This document shows, one piece after another, positions 46,208-55,035 of a stretch of DNA of 64,000 nucleotides. Both the position numbers and the translations under genes were made by a program. Source of the DNA: JAEUIE01 sp035430005 (GTDB taxonomy: Bacteria > Planctomycetota > Planctomycetia > Gemmatales > HRBIN36); contig DAOMFV010000003.1 in NCBI GenBank assembly GCA_035430005.1, positions 1-64,000 of the forward strand, given 5' to 3'. Numbering within the stretch: the first letter of the stretch is position 1; each line of letters starts with the position of its first letter. The notes beneath the pieces were generated by a model. The model was given only the letters and a program-made list of their open reading frames with translations. It did not search any database and had not been told where the DNA came from.

Positions 46208-47353
46208 TTAGTAACGCACACCAACGCTGACGTTGATACCGAAGAGGCTCAGGTTTTCGTTCTTGGCTTCTTCAGGGGGAGCACCAATGGCTGACCGGGA
46301 AGAATTGCCGGCGCCACCGAAGACCATGCCGACCAGGCCGACGCGGAGATACGCTTCGGAATTACGGCTCAGTTCATAGCCATATTCGAGGCCGAGTTCC
46401 ACTTCAGCGTTCGTGACCATCTTGGACCGTGTCTCGCTGGCAGATCGGAATACCGGGGCCAACTCAGTCGAAGGATCGAAGTTACCCAAGTAGAACGCTT
46501 CCTGATGGCCCTGGCAGAAGATGAAGCCAACACGGCCCGAACCATAAATGCGGAGCGTATCCCACAGCGTATGGCGGCCTTCGAGTCCCAGGATTGGTCC
46601 GAGACCATTCAACGTGTGTTGCGAGCGAATGTGCTGATCGATGGTAAACGCTTGTGCGGGAAAGTTTGTTGACGGTGGGAGATTGATCAGGGCCTCATCG
46701 GCATTGTAATCCTGATTAATCTGAAGGTAACGTATACCCAGTGACCAGGTCAGATCAAGGCAGCCACAACGGGTATTCTTTGTCGCTTCAAGGTCCCAGA
46801 TGGCAACCCGGACACGATTCTGGAAAACCAGTTGTGAAGGATCCGTCGCGTTCCCAACACTCTGGAATTGAATTCCCAGAGGAGAGGCCGAGTGCTTTAC
46901 AGAAATGATACCGTCACCGGCATCAGGCACATCAGAGATATTATCGATGACGAACTGAGAATCAGCGCTCTCAAAGTAGAAGTAGCGTAAGCGAGCTCCC
47001 CAGCCGCAACCATCGGTCCAACCAGCTTCCATGCGGTAGCCGAGGTTGATGCCATTGTCAAAATCATTGATGGTCGTGAAGTGCGCAGTAGGCAGGCCAT
47101 TATGGTAGGGACAATCGAACGAAGAGTAGGAGTTATCACCATTGCTGCATGCCTTGAGGAACAAGACACCAGCTGATCCGTAGAACCCGCCGCAACTGGT
47201 TTCGCATGCAGGCGCACAAGTAGAGCAGTTGGCCGCAGCTGCTGCAGCACTAGCTGAAGAAGGAGCTGAAGTGGCAGGCTGCTGAGCGTAAGCCGCACCA
47301 CCGAACCAGGCCAAAGCCACAGCAGCCAGGGCTTGTGAATATCGTTTCAACAT
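46208..47353 (-). CDS. Lpg1974-like outer-membrane porin, paralogue 2
   Basis: GGAGG ten bases upstream supports the ATG at 47353; a longer frame reaches 47410. The 381-residue product has a signal peptide ending at AYAQ and an Ala/Ser-rich stretch with paired cysteines (CSTCAPACETSCGG). A beta-barrel follows with GVLFLKAC, GCGWGARLRYFYFES, GCLDLTWSLGIRYLQINQ and a C-terminal VSVGVRY. This is the Lpg1974/Legionella_OMP-type pore family, greatly expanded in planctomycetes. It shares GVLxLK, GxGARxxYF and GIR-LQINQ with the gene just upstream, so the two are tandem duplicates. Confidence 0.88.
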   Translation of the reverse strand: MLKRYSQALAAVALAWFGGAAYAQQPATSAPSSASAAAAAANCSTCAPACETSCGGFYGSAGVLFLKACSNGDNSYSSFDCPYHNGLPTAHFTTINDFDNGINLGYRMEAGWTDGCGWGARLRYFYFESADSQFVIDNISDVPDAGDGIISVKHSASPLGIQFQSVGNATDPSQLVFQNRVRVAIWDLEATKNTRCGCLDLTWSLGIRYLQINQDYNADEALINLPPSTNFPAQAFTIDQHIRSQHTLNGLGPILGLEGRHTLWDTLRIYGSGRVGFIFCQGHQEAFYLGNFDPSTELAPVFRSASETRSKMVTNAEVELGLEYGYELSRNSEAYLRVGLVGMVFGGAGNSSRSAIGAPPEEAKNENLSLFGINVSVGVRY

Positions 47354-47493
47354 AAGACCGGAACCTCCGTGTTCGTTTGCTATCCGGCACCGGATCGTCT
47401 GATCGATCACCTGTCCGGAAGTAGCGTTTGTTCTGCGTAACAGGCATTTCTGCCTGGATTAAGTTCGAGAGCGTCCCCACGCCGCGAGCCGGG

Positions 47494-47520
47494 TCAGGGA
47501 GAGCATCCTGCTCTCCCTGA
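47494..47520 (-). terminator. Hairpin between tandem outer-membrane protein genes
   Basis: TCAGGGAGAGCA pairs with TGCTCTCCCTGA around TCC. It lies 10 bases past the stop of the upstream gene of the pair. It has no T-run, so it may attenuate rather than stop, or protect the mRNA 3' end. Confidence 0.55.
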
Positions 47521-47529
47521 GTGAAATAG

Positions 47530-48642
47530 TTAGTATCGAACACCGATATCAACAGCGAAGCCAAAGAGGAACAGGTCAGTGTTCCCAATAGTGTTCTGGC
47601 CAGTGACCCGGGCGGCATTACCAGCGCCCCAATAGCCTTGAGACAAGACTGAACCACGGACAAACAATTCCGGGCCGTCGCAACCGAGGCATTTCGAGTA
47701 TTCGCTGCCCAGTTCCAGTTCACCAATAGGCATGCCCAGGCAGCGGGAAGAAACATTCCCTAAATGCACGGGGTTGAAAGCACTGCCAGGGACTGGAATT
47801 TGAGTGACATCAACTCGCTGGTTCCCCTCCATGTGCAGGATACCAAAGCGGGCACTGCCGAAAGCCTTGAGATTGGAAGCCACGGGATAGCGGCCTTCAA
47901 CGCCAACTGTCGGGCCCCAGCCATTAAGTGTCTGATTCGAATTCAAGATTTGTTGTTGGGGGACAACATTCGGGTTTTCCAACAATTCGGGATTCAGCAC
48001 GGTATCCGAAGAGTTATAGCTTTGATTGATCTGTAACCAGCGGATACCGCCAAACCAGGTCACCTCAAGGCAGCCATAGCGGCAATCAGAGGTCACGTCG
48101 AAGTCAAGTGATCGGATTTGCAGGCTGCGATCAGCAGTAAAAAAAGAAGGTGCCGTATCGGTACCTACGCTGGTGTAATTCACACCCAAGGCATTAGCAG
48201 GTTGAAACGTGATCCCGCTGGTTTGGTTGAATGAAACTCCCGGCAGCGTTGGGATGCTTTGGGTTCCGACGTTGTCCAGGACGCCAACCGAACTGCTGTC
48301 GTTATACTGGAAGTACTTAATACGCGCTCCGAAGCCGCTGCAATCCTTGACTCCGACTTCAAAGCGGCCGCCCCAGTTATAGTTGTGGTCAAAGTTACTG
48401 ATAGACGTTCCGAGGGCAACGTTCTGGCCGTTCTCATCGAGGGGCGACCAGGCGGTAGCCGCGTAGGCCACATCACTGGTGCCCACGTGCTTGAGATAGA
48501 GAACGCCTGCCGACGCATACCAGCCACCCTTGGCAGCAGGCTGATCGTTGGCGCAAGTCGTGCAGGGTTCGCCCGCAAGAGCGCTGCCGCCGAGCCAGGT
48601 CATGGCCACAGCAGCCAGCAGTTTGGCGATGTGCTTCTTCAT
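47530..48642 (-). CDS. Lpg1974-like outer-membrane porin, paralogue 1
   Basis: The 370-residue protein has a signal peptide ending at ALAG, then CTTCAND with paired cysteines. The barrel follows with GWYASAGVLYLKHVG, GFGARIKYFQYN, GCLEVTWFGGIRWLQINQSYN and VDIGVRY at the end. It is paralogous to the gene immediately downstream, from which it is separated by about 180 bases and a hairpin. It is probably the first gene of a two-gene transcript. A -35-like TTGACA sits about 230 bases upstream on the same strand, with no good -10. Substrate unknown. Confidence 0.88.
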   Translation of the reverse strand: MKKHIAKLLAAVAMTWLGGSALAGEPCTTCANDQPAAKGGWYASAGVLYLKHVGTSDVAYAATAWSPLDENGQNVALGTSISNFDHNYNWGGRFEVGVKDCSGFGARIKYFQYNDSSSVGVLDNVGTQSIPTLPGVSFNQTSGITFQPANALGVNYTSVGTDTAPSFFTADRSLQIRSLDFDVTSDCRYGCLEVTWFGGIRWLQINQSYNSSDTVLNPELLENPNVVPQQQILNSNQTLNGWGPTVGVEGRYPVASNLKAFGSARFGILHMEGNQRVDVTQIPVPGSAFNPVHLGNVSSRCLGMPIGELELGSEYSKCLGCDGPELFVRGSVLSQGYWGAGNAARVTGQNTIGNTDLFLFGFAVDIGVRY

Positions 48643-49089
48643 GGATACGCAACCTCCTTGTGAATGCTCGGCCCGAGTACCCCGGATCGAACGCTTCGAT
48701 TCCTTAGATCCGGACAGGTCTGGTCCTCAGTCCTGTCCAGCCCACGGCCAACGGCTGCAATACAGCGTCCGTCTTCTCACCCCAGAACCCACGACGGCCA
48801 TCCAGCTGCCATGCTCACGCACGGTGTAGCTGCTACACTTCTTTCGACCAGCACTACCAGACTTCAGAGGATGTCAAACCCAGTTTGTACCGAGTGGGTA
48901 ATCACTACCCAAGCACGTTGGGCAACTTACGCCTTCTAGCCATTACTGCTAGAACCATCACAGGCGGCAGAGTCTTCACAGATGTAGTGCGAGGCAGCTC
49001 GATGCGGTTCACTTGCTGTCAAAGCAGTGGGGATTCGCCGAGGGCAAGTGACAGCAGCCAATGGATCGAACGATAAACCAAAAAAAAGC
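48643..49089. other. 447-base gap upstream of the outer-membrane protein genes
   Basis: I see no gene, RNA or repeat here. A TTGACA on the minus strand at about 48874-48879 could be part of a promoter for the porin pair, but no matching -10 is evident. The open frames in this stretch show no coding character. Confidence 0.35.
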
Positions 49090-50808
49090 TCAAGTTCGAG
49101 GGGTCGAAATAACTGTGTACAACCGATAGCAACGTTCCAGAATCACTTTGATTCGTTCCGCAGGGAGAATGATAAGAATGCGTTGTCCATCTTTCACTTC
49201 ATCCGATACTGCCAATGGTTGATGTTGATCAGGTATGATCACCCAGCAATCAAGGTATTTCTCGATTTCAGCATCTCTCATTCCCAAAATCCCTCTGGTT
49301 TCTGCCGTGACGATAATTTCTACTACCAGATGCAGACATTGCTCGATCCAGAACAGACTCAAGATGCGATCACCGAACAACGGCAACACAAAGGCAGGAG
49401 CTGTGAGTTGCGCCAAGCTTAGAGCGTATCGAATGTTAGCGGTCTGACGCAAAGCATCGGCGAGGGCCGAGTCGTCTAATCGCAGCACAACACGCACCTT
49501 GGGGTTCTGTTCCCTGGCCAAAAGAGCAATTTCAATATTGGCCAAATCGCTACTAGTGGCGGCGATGAGAGATCGAGCTTGAGCGGTATGTGCCCGAATC
49601 AAGATGGCTGGCACGGTAGCATCACCCAACAATACGGTAGCGCCCAATTGACGGGCTGTCGCCAGAAATCGACCGGTTTCGACCTTTTCCAGTACCACCA
49701 CCGGCACACCATCACGGCGCAAGGCTTCCACCACACGAATACCAACCGTACCCAGGCCACATAGCACAACATGCCCCGATTCGGGAACCCTGCTGATGGC
49801 CAGCACTCCCAGCAACCTGACTCTGACGAGGTAATTCGTCAAGAGCGCGGTAAATGCGGCTGTCAGCAGCAACCCTGACATCTTGAGAAAGCTGATGAAG
49901 ACATGTTTCCAGGGAACATCGTCTTCACCCTCATCCAAATTCCCTGAAGTGACCATGATGTTCAAGGTGTGGATGAGACTACGAGTAATGGTGGTGCATT
50001 TGGACAGTCCGTACACCCAATGGATCATCGTTCCAATAAGCACCACAGAGAAAAAACTCAGAGCCGCTACCTTGACCGGCCATTCGACTTCTTTGAGGGT
50101 AGTCAGCACGGTGCGGAGAAATCGTCGCATACGACCAGCCCATTGAGCGGTCAGGCTTTCCTCTCCGGACGCCGCTTCGCGCAATCGAGGCATCTCATCG
50201 ACTCGGCCTACGAATTGGAGTGTCTCGCCCCCTTGTAGTTTCTTTCCTGGCACAATCTTGCTTAAGCATTGCAGGCTGGGATACTCTTTGCCAAGATCAG
50301 TGATGGTTCGGCCTGCTAAGGTACTTTCTTTCTCAATCGTAATACGTTCGATTTGCCATTCGTCGTTCAAGCTGTTGAAGCGGGACAGGACTTCGCCTGA
50401 AAGCGCCGTAGAAGCCAGAAGAGGGCCGGCCAACCGGGAGGAAGAGAGCGCTTTCACGTTGGCGACAGTCTGCCCGAGCTTAGCGACCAGGTTTTCGTTG
50501 AACAGCCGGACGATAATCCTTACCTGAGCATTGAGCCTGCGTATTTCCAGAGTTGCTGCCAGATTGGCAAGGTCGTCATTGGCTGAAAGAATAACTCCAC
50601 GGGTTTGATCAATTCCTGCCTTTTGGAGAACACCGGGATCTCGAAAGTTGCCCCGAATCAACTCGACACCTTGCAAACGAGGATCGTCTGGTGAGCATTC
50701 CTGATCTATTGCAATAACATTCCAACCTAAGGCCTTCAAATAGCCAAGTACGGGCCAGCCGATGCGACCAAGTCCGCAGAGAATTACTGGTCCTTCGGGC
50801 ATGGCCAA
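49090..50808 (-). CDS. Ion channel-like protein with RCK domains on both sides
   Basis: The 572-residue protein begins with a full RCK unit: Rossmann motif GLGRIG at 12-17, D35 for the nucleotide ribose, and a TrkA_C-like part at about 150-205. Two membrane spans (246-268 and 301-327) enclose a pore-loop-like segment with VTSGNL at 286-291 instead of the K+ filter TVGYG. A second RCK unit follows (GLGTVG at 351-356, TrkA_C-like to the end). It thus resembles bacterial K+ channels with an additional N-terminal RCK and an altered filter. Ion selectivity is unclear. It is the only ion-transport gene in view. Confidence 0.88.
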   Translation of the reverse strand: MAMPEGPVILCGLGRIGWPVLGYLKALGWNVIAIDQECSPDDPRLQGVELIRGNFRDPGVLQKAGIDQTRGVILSANDDLANLAATLEIRRLNAQVRIIVRLFNENLVAKLGQTVANVKALSSSRLAGPLLASTALSGEVLSRFNSLNDEWQIERITIEKESTLAGRTITDLGKEYPSLQCLSKIVPGKKLQGGETLQFVGRVDEMPRLREAASGEESLTAQWAGRMRRFLRTVLTTLKEVEWPVKVAALSFFSVVLIGTMIHWVYGLSKCTTITRSLIHTLNIMVTSGNLDEGEDDVPWKHVFISFLKMSGLLLTAAFTALLTNYLVRVRLLGVLAISRVPESGHVVLCGLGTVGIRVVEALRRDGVPVVVLEKVETGRFLATARQLGATVLLGDATVPAILIRAHTAQARSLIAATSSDLANIEIALLAREQNPKVRVVLRLDDSALADALRQTANIRYALSLAQLTAPAFVLPLFGDRILSLFWIEQCLHLVVEIIVTAETRGILGMRDAEIEKYLDCWVIIPDQHQPLAVSDEVKDGQRILIILPAERIKVILERCYRLYTVISTPRT

Positions 50809-50891
50809 GTTTCCTGTGTCGTCTGGTGGTTGGAGACTATCATGACTAGTGAAGTGTTCTCTTGTTGTACAACTTCACGGAAGGAATGCTG

Positions 50892-51134
50892 ATGAGTACC
50901 CCAGTCACGATCCGTTGTCGGGAGAATGGCCCACTAGTGATCCCTCTCGATCCAGGTGTCGAGGTTCAGGTTATCGATCATCTTGGCCAGGTTTATACGA
51001 TTCCACAGGGAAAATCTTCCATCTCCCTGTGCCGTTGCGGGGCAAGCCTGAAAAAGCCATTCTGTGATGGCACCCACAAAACCTGCGGGTTCCAGGCAAA
51101 TGAAACAGCCGCCCCACCCCCCGTTACAACGTAA
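50892..51134 (+). CDS. CDGSH iron-sulfur domain protein
   Basis: GGAAGGA at 50879-50885 supports the ATG at 50892, with ATG 50886 and TTG 50862 as alternatives. The 80-residue product ends with the 2Fe-2S binding signature CRCGASLKKPFCDGTH, where three Cys and one His hold a labile cluster. The first half is a short beta part (TIRCRENGPLVIPL). Such single-motif bacterial proteins are thought to act in electron or cluster transfer. It is divergent from the RCK gene. Confidence 0.93.
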   Translation: MSTPVTIRCRENGPLVIPLDPGVEVQVIDHLGQVYTIPQGKSSISLCRCGASLKKPFCDGTHKTCGFQANETAAPPPVTT

Positions 51135-51224
51135 TTCGGCCCCATACATGGCAAATTATGCTTGCTCTGCGGGATTTTTCGCCCTACCCTGATTAAGATA
51201 AGAATAACGAAGGAGACTCACGCA

Positions 51225-52160
51225 ATGCTTCATCTCAAGAAATACCTCATCGCTGGTTGTATCGTTACCTGTTTGACATTGAGCAGCCAGGCGCAGGAAA
51301 CCGCCGCCGGGCCGCTGGTGCGCTGGGGCACTGAATTGGGCAAGTCCGAAGCAGCAACAACTGAAGCGCTCAAGAAGATGGCTGTCGAGCTGAATGACCT
51401 CAAAGCCCGTCTCCTCCTGGTGGAAGAGAATCAGACAAAGAATCATAGCAACGTCAAGACTCAGTTGCAGACGATGCAGGACATTCTCAAAATCATGAAT
51501 GGTAATTATGAACGTCTTCAGAACGACTTCCTTGCCATGAAAAATGCCACATCTACCGGGGTAGCTCAGGCCGGCCTTGTTGTTCCCGCTGCCAAGAAAC
51601 CCATCGAAGAGGGTAACGGCACCAAGATTGAACCGAACACTGTGGATCAGCCGAACAAACGTCAAGAAGATAATACACTGGCCATGCAGGAACTAACCAA
51701 GCTGAAACAAGAGGTTCAGTTCAACTCTCGTGATGTAATCGACCTTAAGAAGAAGTACGACGCATTGCAGATCGATTTCATCCAGGCACAGAACGACATT
51801 GGCAAGCTCCAGCAGGAAATGGTCAAGATGAATACCCGTGTTGACGGGGTTCGAGCTCAGTCTGAATCCAGCGCCTATGATAGGACACGACAGTCTTTGG
51901 CCTTGCCGACCCCTCCTGAATCGCAGGCCAACGCAGCTGCGCCACGCAACAATTTTGGAACGCTGCGATTCATCAATCTTTATCCGATGACATTAACGGC
52001 CATAGTCGATGGCCAGTTCTTCACCCTCCAGCCGAACCAGACACTCAATCTCAACAAGATCCCCGGATATATCACCTACGAAGTCGTAGGCGTTCAAGGC
52101 AACACCCTGCGAACGATCAACGCTGCTGAGACATTGACTGTGCAGATTGTTCCTCGCTAA
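51225..52160 (+). CDS. Secreted coiled-coil protein
   Basis: AAGGAG before ATG 51225 fixes the start. The 311-residue product has a signal peptide ending at SSQAQ and two coiled-coil stretches (about 32-105 and 160-235). A C-terminal strand-rich domain (about 255-311) contains NLYPMTLTAIVDGQFFTLQPNQTLNL. The domain looks like a small Ig-like or PEGA-type fold, and the coils suggest oligomers at the envelope. No named family is recognised. A strong terminator follows. Confidence 0.8.
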   Translation: MLHLKKYLIAGCIVTCLTLSSQAQETAAGPLVRWGTELGKSEAATTEALKKMAVELNDLKARLLLVEENQTKNHSNVKTQLQTMQDILKIMNGNYERLQNDFLAMKNATSTGVAQAGLVVPAAKKPIEEGNGTKIEPNTVDQPNKRQEDNTLAMQELTKLKQEVQFNSRDVIDLKKKYDALQIDFIQAQNDIGKLQQEMVKMNTRVDGVRAQSESSAYDRTRQSLALPTPPESQANAAAPRNNFGTLRFINLYPMTLTAIVDGQFFTLQPNQTLNLNKIPGYITYEVVGVQGNTLRTINAAETLTVQIVPR

Positions 52161-52181
52161 GACTATCCACTATTTTGATCG

Positions 52182-52218
52182 AACGGCGGAGTGTCCCTCC
52201 GCCGTTTTACTTTTACTT
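52182..52218 (+). terminator. Rho-independent terminator
   Basis: AACGGCGGAG pairs perfectly with CTCCGCCGTT around TGTCC and is followed by TTACTTTTACTT. It lies 22 bases past the coiled-coil gene. Confidence 0.85.
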
Positions 52219-52220
52219 GC

Positions 52221-52244
52221 GGCTCGGCGGGAGCCTCGCCCTCC
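52221..52244. repeat. GGCTCGGCGGGAGCCTCGCC element before surE
   Basis: A GGCG-CGCC palindrome in the context GGCTCGGCGGGAGCCTCGCC sits 14 bases before the surE start. It looks like one more family of dispersed short repeat; only one copy is visible here. Confidence 0.45.
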
Positions 52245-52257
52245 CTATCATAACTGC

Positions 52258-53043
52258 ATGAACATCCTGCTCACCAATGATGATGGCATCTTTGCTCCCG
52301 GTCTGCGGGCACTGCTGGAAGAACTGCGGAAAATAGGCAATGTTACCGTCGTTGCCCCAGCCACCGAACAAAGTGCCGTCGGCCATTCAATCACCCTGAT
52401 GCAACCCCTGCTGGTTCAAGAAGTCTTCGACGAGCATCATCAGCGGATTGGCTGGGGAGTGGAAGGCAGGCCGGCCGATTGCGTCAAGCTCGCCATCACG
52501 CAACTGCTGCCCAAGCCCCCTGACTTGGTCGTCAGTGGCATCAACGCAGGCTCCAATGCCGGAATCAACGTGCTCTACTCGGGCACCGTCGCCGCAGCCA
52601 TCGAAGGAGCGTTCTTTGGCATTACCAGCATCGCTATCTCTTTGGAGTATAAGAAACCGCCCAAGCTCAACTTCCCCAAAGCCGCGGTGCTGGGAAGACA
52701 AATGGTCGAACAAATAGTGGCCAAGAACCCCAAACCGGGACAACTCTTCAATGTCAACATTCCGGCCCTCGATGATGGCCCACCGCTTGGTATCCGTGTC
52801 GCTGCCCAGGGCACTGCTCCCTACGACGAGAAGTATGACCGCCGTACTGATCCACGGGGACGCACCTATTTCTGGATTGCTTCCGATGTCACCTGCCCAC
52901 CCGCCATCGGCGAGAGTGATGTCCGTGACCTGGCCAATCGTTACATCACCGTGACGCCGCTGCATTTCAACCTGACCGATCCCACTCGGCTCGAAGAGAT
53001 GAAGCAATGGGAATGGAAGCAGCCCACGATGCCTTTGAACTAA
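52258..53043 (+). CDS. surE: 5'-nucleotidase SurE
   Basis: SurE removes phosphate from nucleoside monophosphates and short polyphosphate. The N-terminal metal site TNDDGIFAPG is at 6-15. The middle has VVAPATEQSAVGHS, GRPADCVKLA and VVSGINAGSNAGINVLYSGTVAAAIEG, all diagnostic. The ATG at 52258 gives 261 residues, the normal length; an upstream open frame reaches 52147 but overlaps the terminator. It has no strong ribosome site and seems to be a single gene. Confidence 0.97.
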   Translation: MNILLTNDDGIFAPGLRALLEELRKIGNVTVVAPATEQSAVGHSITLMQPLLVQEVFDEHHQRIGWGVEGRPADCVKLAITQLLPKPPDLVVSGINAGSNAGINVLYSGTVAAAIEGAFFGITSIAISLEYKKPPKLNFPKAAVLGRQMVEQIVAKNPKPGQLFNVNIPALDDGPPLGIRVAAQGTAPYDEKYDRRTDPRGRTYFWIASDVTCPPAIGESDVRDLANRYITVTPLHFNLTDPTRLEEMKQWEWKQPTMPLN

Positions 53044-53070
53044 ACATCAGTGTGCGATAACAAAGGCAGA

Positions 53071-54225
53071 TTATGCAGATTGGCGCAAAGAACGACAGAT
53101 TAGTAACTCCGCAGCACGATCCACTTCAGCATCGGTGGTAAATCTGCCCACACTCAGGCGGACGGCTCCTTGAGCAACAGAGTGTTCAATCCCCATCGCT
53201 TGTAGCACTGGCGAAACACAAACGTGGCCTTCGTGGCAGGCTGAGCCGGTCGAAGTCGCTAGTTCAGGTATGCCTGCCAGCAGTTCGTTGCCAACCCAGC
53301 CTTTGAAGCTGACATTGAGCGTGTTGGGCAGTCGCTGGGTGGGATGGCCATTGATTACGATTCGATCACCCAGCTTGTCGTGAAGTTGCTGCCAGAGTCG
53401 ATCTCGAAGCTGGTGCAGACGCTGCGTAGCCAGTGGCAATGAATGCCGTGCGATCTCTGCTGCTTTCCCAAATCCCACCACATAAGGAACGTTCTCCGTT
53501 CCCGCCCGTCGACCCAACTCTTGTCCGGCCCCATGGATCAACGGTTCGAGAGTGATGCCCTTCCTGACGTACAAAGCCCCCACTCCTTTGGGCGCATAAC
53601 ACTTATGGCCGGCGAGGCTGAGTAGATCGACATCGAGGGCTTTGACGTCTACCGGCACCTTACCGATGGACTGGGCCGCGTCGCAGTGTATGAGTGCGCC
53701 TGTTTGATGAGCCAGTCTTACTATCTCTTGAATCGGTTGCAGCGTGCCCACTTCATTGTTGGCATGCATGATGCTGACTAAGGCCGTCGGCCGCTGGAGG
53801 GCATCTTGCAAGGCATCGAGATTTATCGTGCCATGCCCATCTACCGGCAGAAGGGTTATTTGACAGCCAAGCTTTGCCAGGTGCTGACAGGGGATCAGCG
53901 TCGCAGGATGCTCGATGGTTGAGGTGATGATCTGTCCGAGGCCATGGTTCTTACGCAATAGCGGCCCGACCCACCCTTTGATCGCAAAGTTGCTCGCCTC
54001 GGTGCAACTACTGGTAAAGATGATCTCTTCGGGACCGGCGTTGATGAGAGCGGCGAGTTGCTCACGAGCATGGGCGACAGCTCCTTGAGCCTGCCTGCCA
54101 TACTCATGTCCGCTGGAGGGATTGCCAAACTGCCCCATAAACCAAGGCAGCATCGCTTCCAGGACGGCGGGATCAATCGGCGTCGTGGCGTTGTAATCAA
54201 AATAAAGGGGCCGTGAGGAAGACAT
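53071..54225 (-). CDS. Cysteine desulfurase, NifS/IscS family
   Basis: This PLP enzyme takes sulfur from cysteine for Fe-S clusters or thiolation. PLP is held by Lys208 in SLAGHKCYAPKG. HANNEVG (154-160) and CDAAQSIGK are substrate-loop signatures, and the persulfide-forming Cys330 lies in STGSACHEG. At 384 residues it is full length. It is the last of three tightly packed genes on this strand (Nudix, lipoprotein-like, desulfurase), with a 3-base gap. No scaffold (IscU) gene is adjacent, so it may serve several pathways, including sulfur supply for MoaD (inference). Confidence 0.95.
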   Translation of the reverse strand: MSSSRPLYFDYNATTPIDPAVLEAMLPWFMGQFGNPSSGHEYGRQAQGAVAHAREQLAALINAGPEEIIFTSSCTEASNFAIKGWVGPLLRKNHGLGQIITSTIEHPATLIPCQHLAKLGCQITLLPVDGHGTINLDALQDALQRPTALVSIMHANNEVGTLQPIQEIVRLAHQTGALIHCDAAQSIGKVPVDVKALDVDLLSLAGHKCYAPKGVGALYVRKGITLEPLIHGAGQELGRRAGTENVPYVVGFGKAAEIARHSLPLATQRLHQLRDRLWQQLHDKLGDRIVINGHPTQRLPNTLNVSFKGWVGNELLAGIPELATSTGSACHEGHVCVSPVLQAMGIEHSVAQGAVRLSVGRFTTDAEVDRAAELLICRSLRQSA

Positions 54226-54228
54226 GGT

Positions 54229-55035
54229 TTAGGGCTTAGTGAAAAGAATATCTTCGACCTTCTCAAGAAACTTGAAGTCCTCGAAGTTCAGTTCCATGCT
54301 CTTGTTGCCGTCATGATAGACGTTCCAACGCTTAGGGAATTGAATACCCTGCATGGCTGCATACCCTGAAAAATAAGTCTCCTGATCATGTTCAATGAGA
54401 GTATTGGGATCGATGGATTTCGCTTTAACCATCAAGGGCAGACCATTCTCCTTCTCGAAGTACAAAGTCACATCACGCTGTCCCTGGCTCTTAATGACGA
54501 ACCCCTGGGCTATCACCCCTTCCAGACGACGTTGCGGCAATGGCTCCAAAGTCATGCGCGCTTCTCGTAGCGGAACCAGCGTCAACAAAAGGTTGACATA
54601 GAGTTGCTCTCGAATCGATTGGAGATTAACCGCATCCATTCCCTTTACCTCGCCATTGGTCGAGACCCAGCCTTTGTCTCGATCAAGCACCTGCACAAAC
54701 TTGAGTCCACCCTCATAGTCGGTTTCATCCCGGAGTCGATCTGGCAACACAGAAATCGTACGAAACTTGAAATGGGCCACCTGGTTCTGTGGCGCCGACA
54801 AGCCATTTCCAATGTAAGAGGCCGTTTGAAGTCGCTTCAGCAATGCCTCACCACCTCGAACCTGAATAGCCCGCTCCAGCACTTCCTTGGGATTACAAAG
54901 TGGAGCATCCACATGCTTGAACGTCGGCACAGGCCCCGTAGTTACCCGAGTAGGATTGGGGTGATAGGGCATACATCCCTGACTGCCGATCCAGATCAAA
55001 AGAACGAGTGCCAGGCTATGGTTTATCTGCTTCAT
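54229..55035 (-). CDS. LolA-like outer-membrane-lipoprotein-sorting-type protein
   Basis: The start ATG at 55035 lies 20 bases inside the end of the Nudix gene and gives a hydrophobic signal, LALVLLIWIGSQGC, that may be a weak lipobox. The 268-residue product has an elongated beta-fold: LERAIQVRGGEALLKRLQ, HFKFRTISVLP, VLDRDKGWVSTNGEVKGMD, DVTLYFEKENGLPLMVKAKS. This is the pattern of LolA/LolB-like or DUF-type lipid-binding half-barrels. The exact role is unknown. It is probably translated with the Nudix and desulfurase genes. Confidence 0.75.
   Translation of the reverse strand: MKQINHSLALVLLIWIGSQGCMPYHPNPTRVTTGPVPTFKHVDAPLCNPKEVLERAIQVRGGEALLKRLQTASYIGNGLSAPQNQVAHFKFRTISVLPDRLRDETDYEGGLKFVQVLDRDKGWVSTNGEVKGMDAVNLQSIREQLYVNLLLTLVPLREARMTLEPLPQRRLEGVIAQGFVIKSQGQRDVTLYFEKENGLPLMVKAKSIDPNTLIEHDQETYFSGYAAMQGIQFPKRWNVYHDGNKSMELNFEDFKFLEKVEDILFTKP

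Noticed and set aside
47250..47756. 168-codon open frame bridging the two porin genes
   Set aside because: It spans the end of one porin, the hairpin and the start of the next in another frame. The two porin frames explain this DNA.
48548..49076. Several short plus-strand frames upstream of the porins
   Set aside because: They overlap each other in different frames without ribosome sites or protein-like composition.
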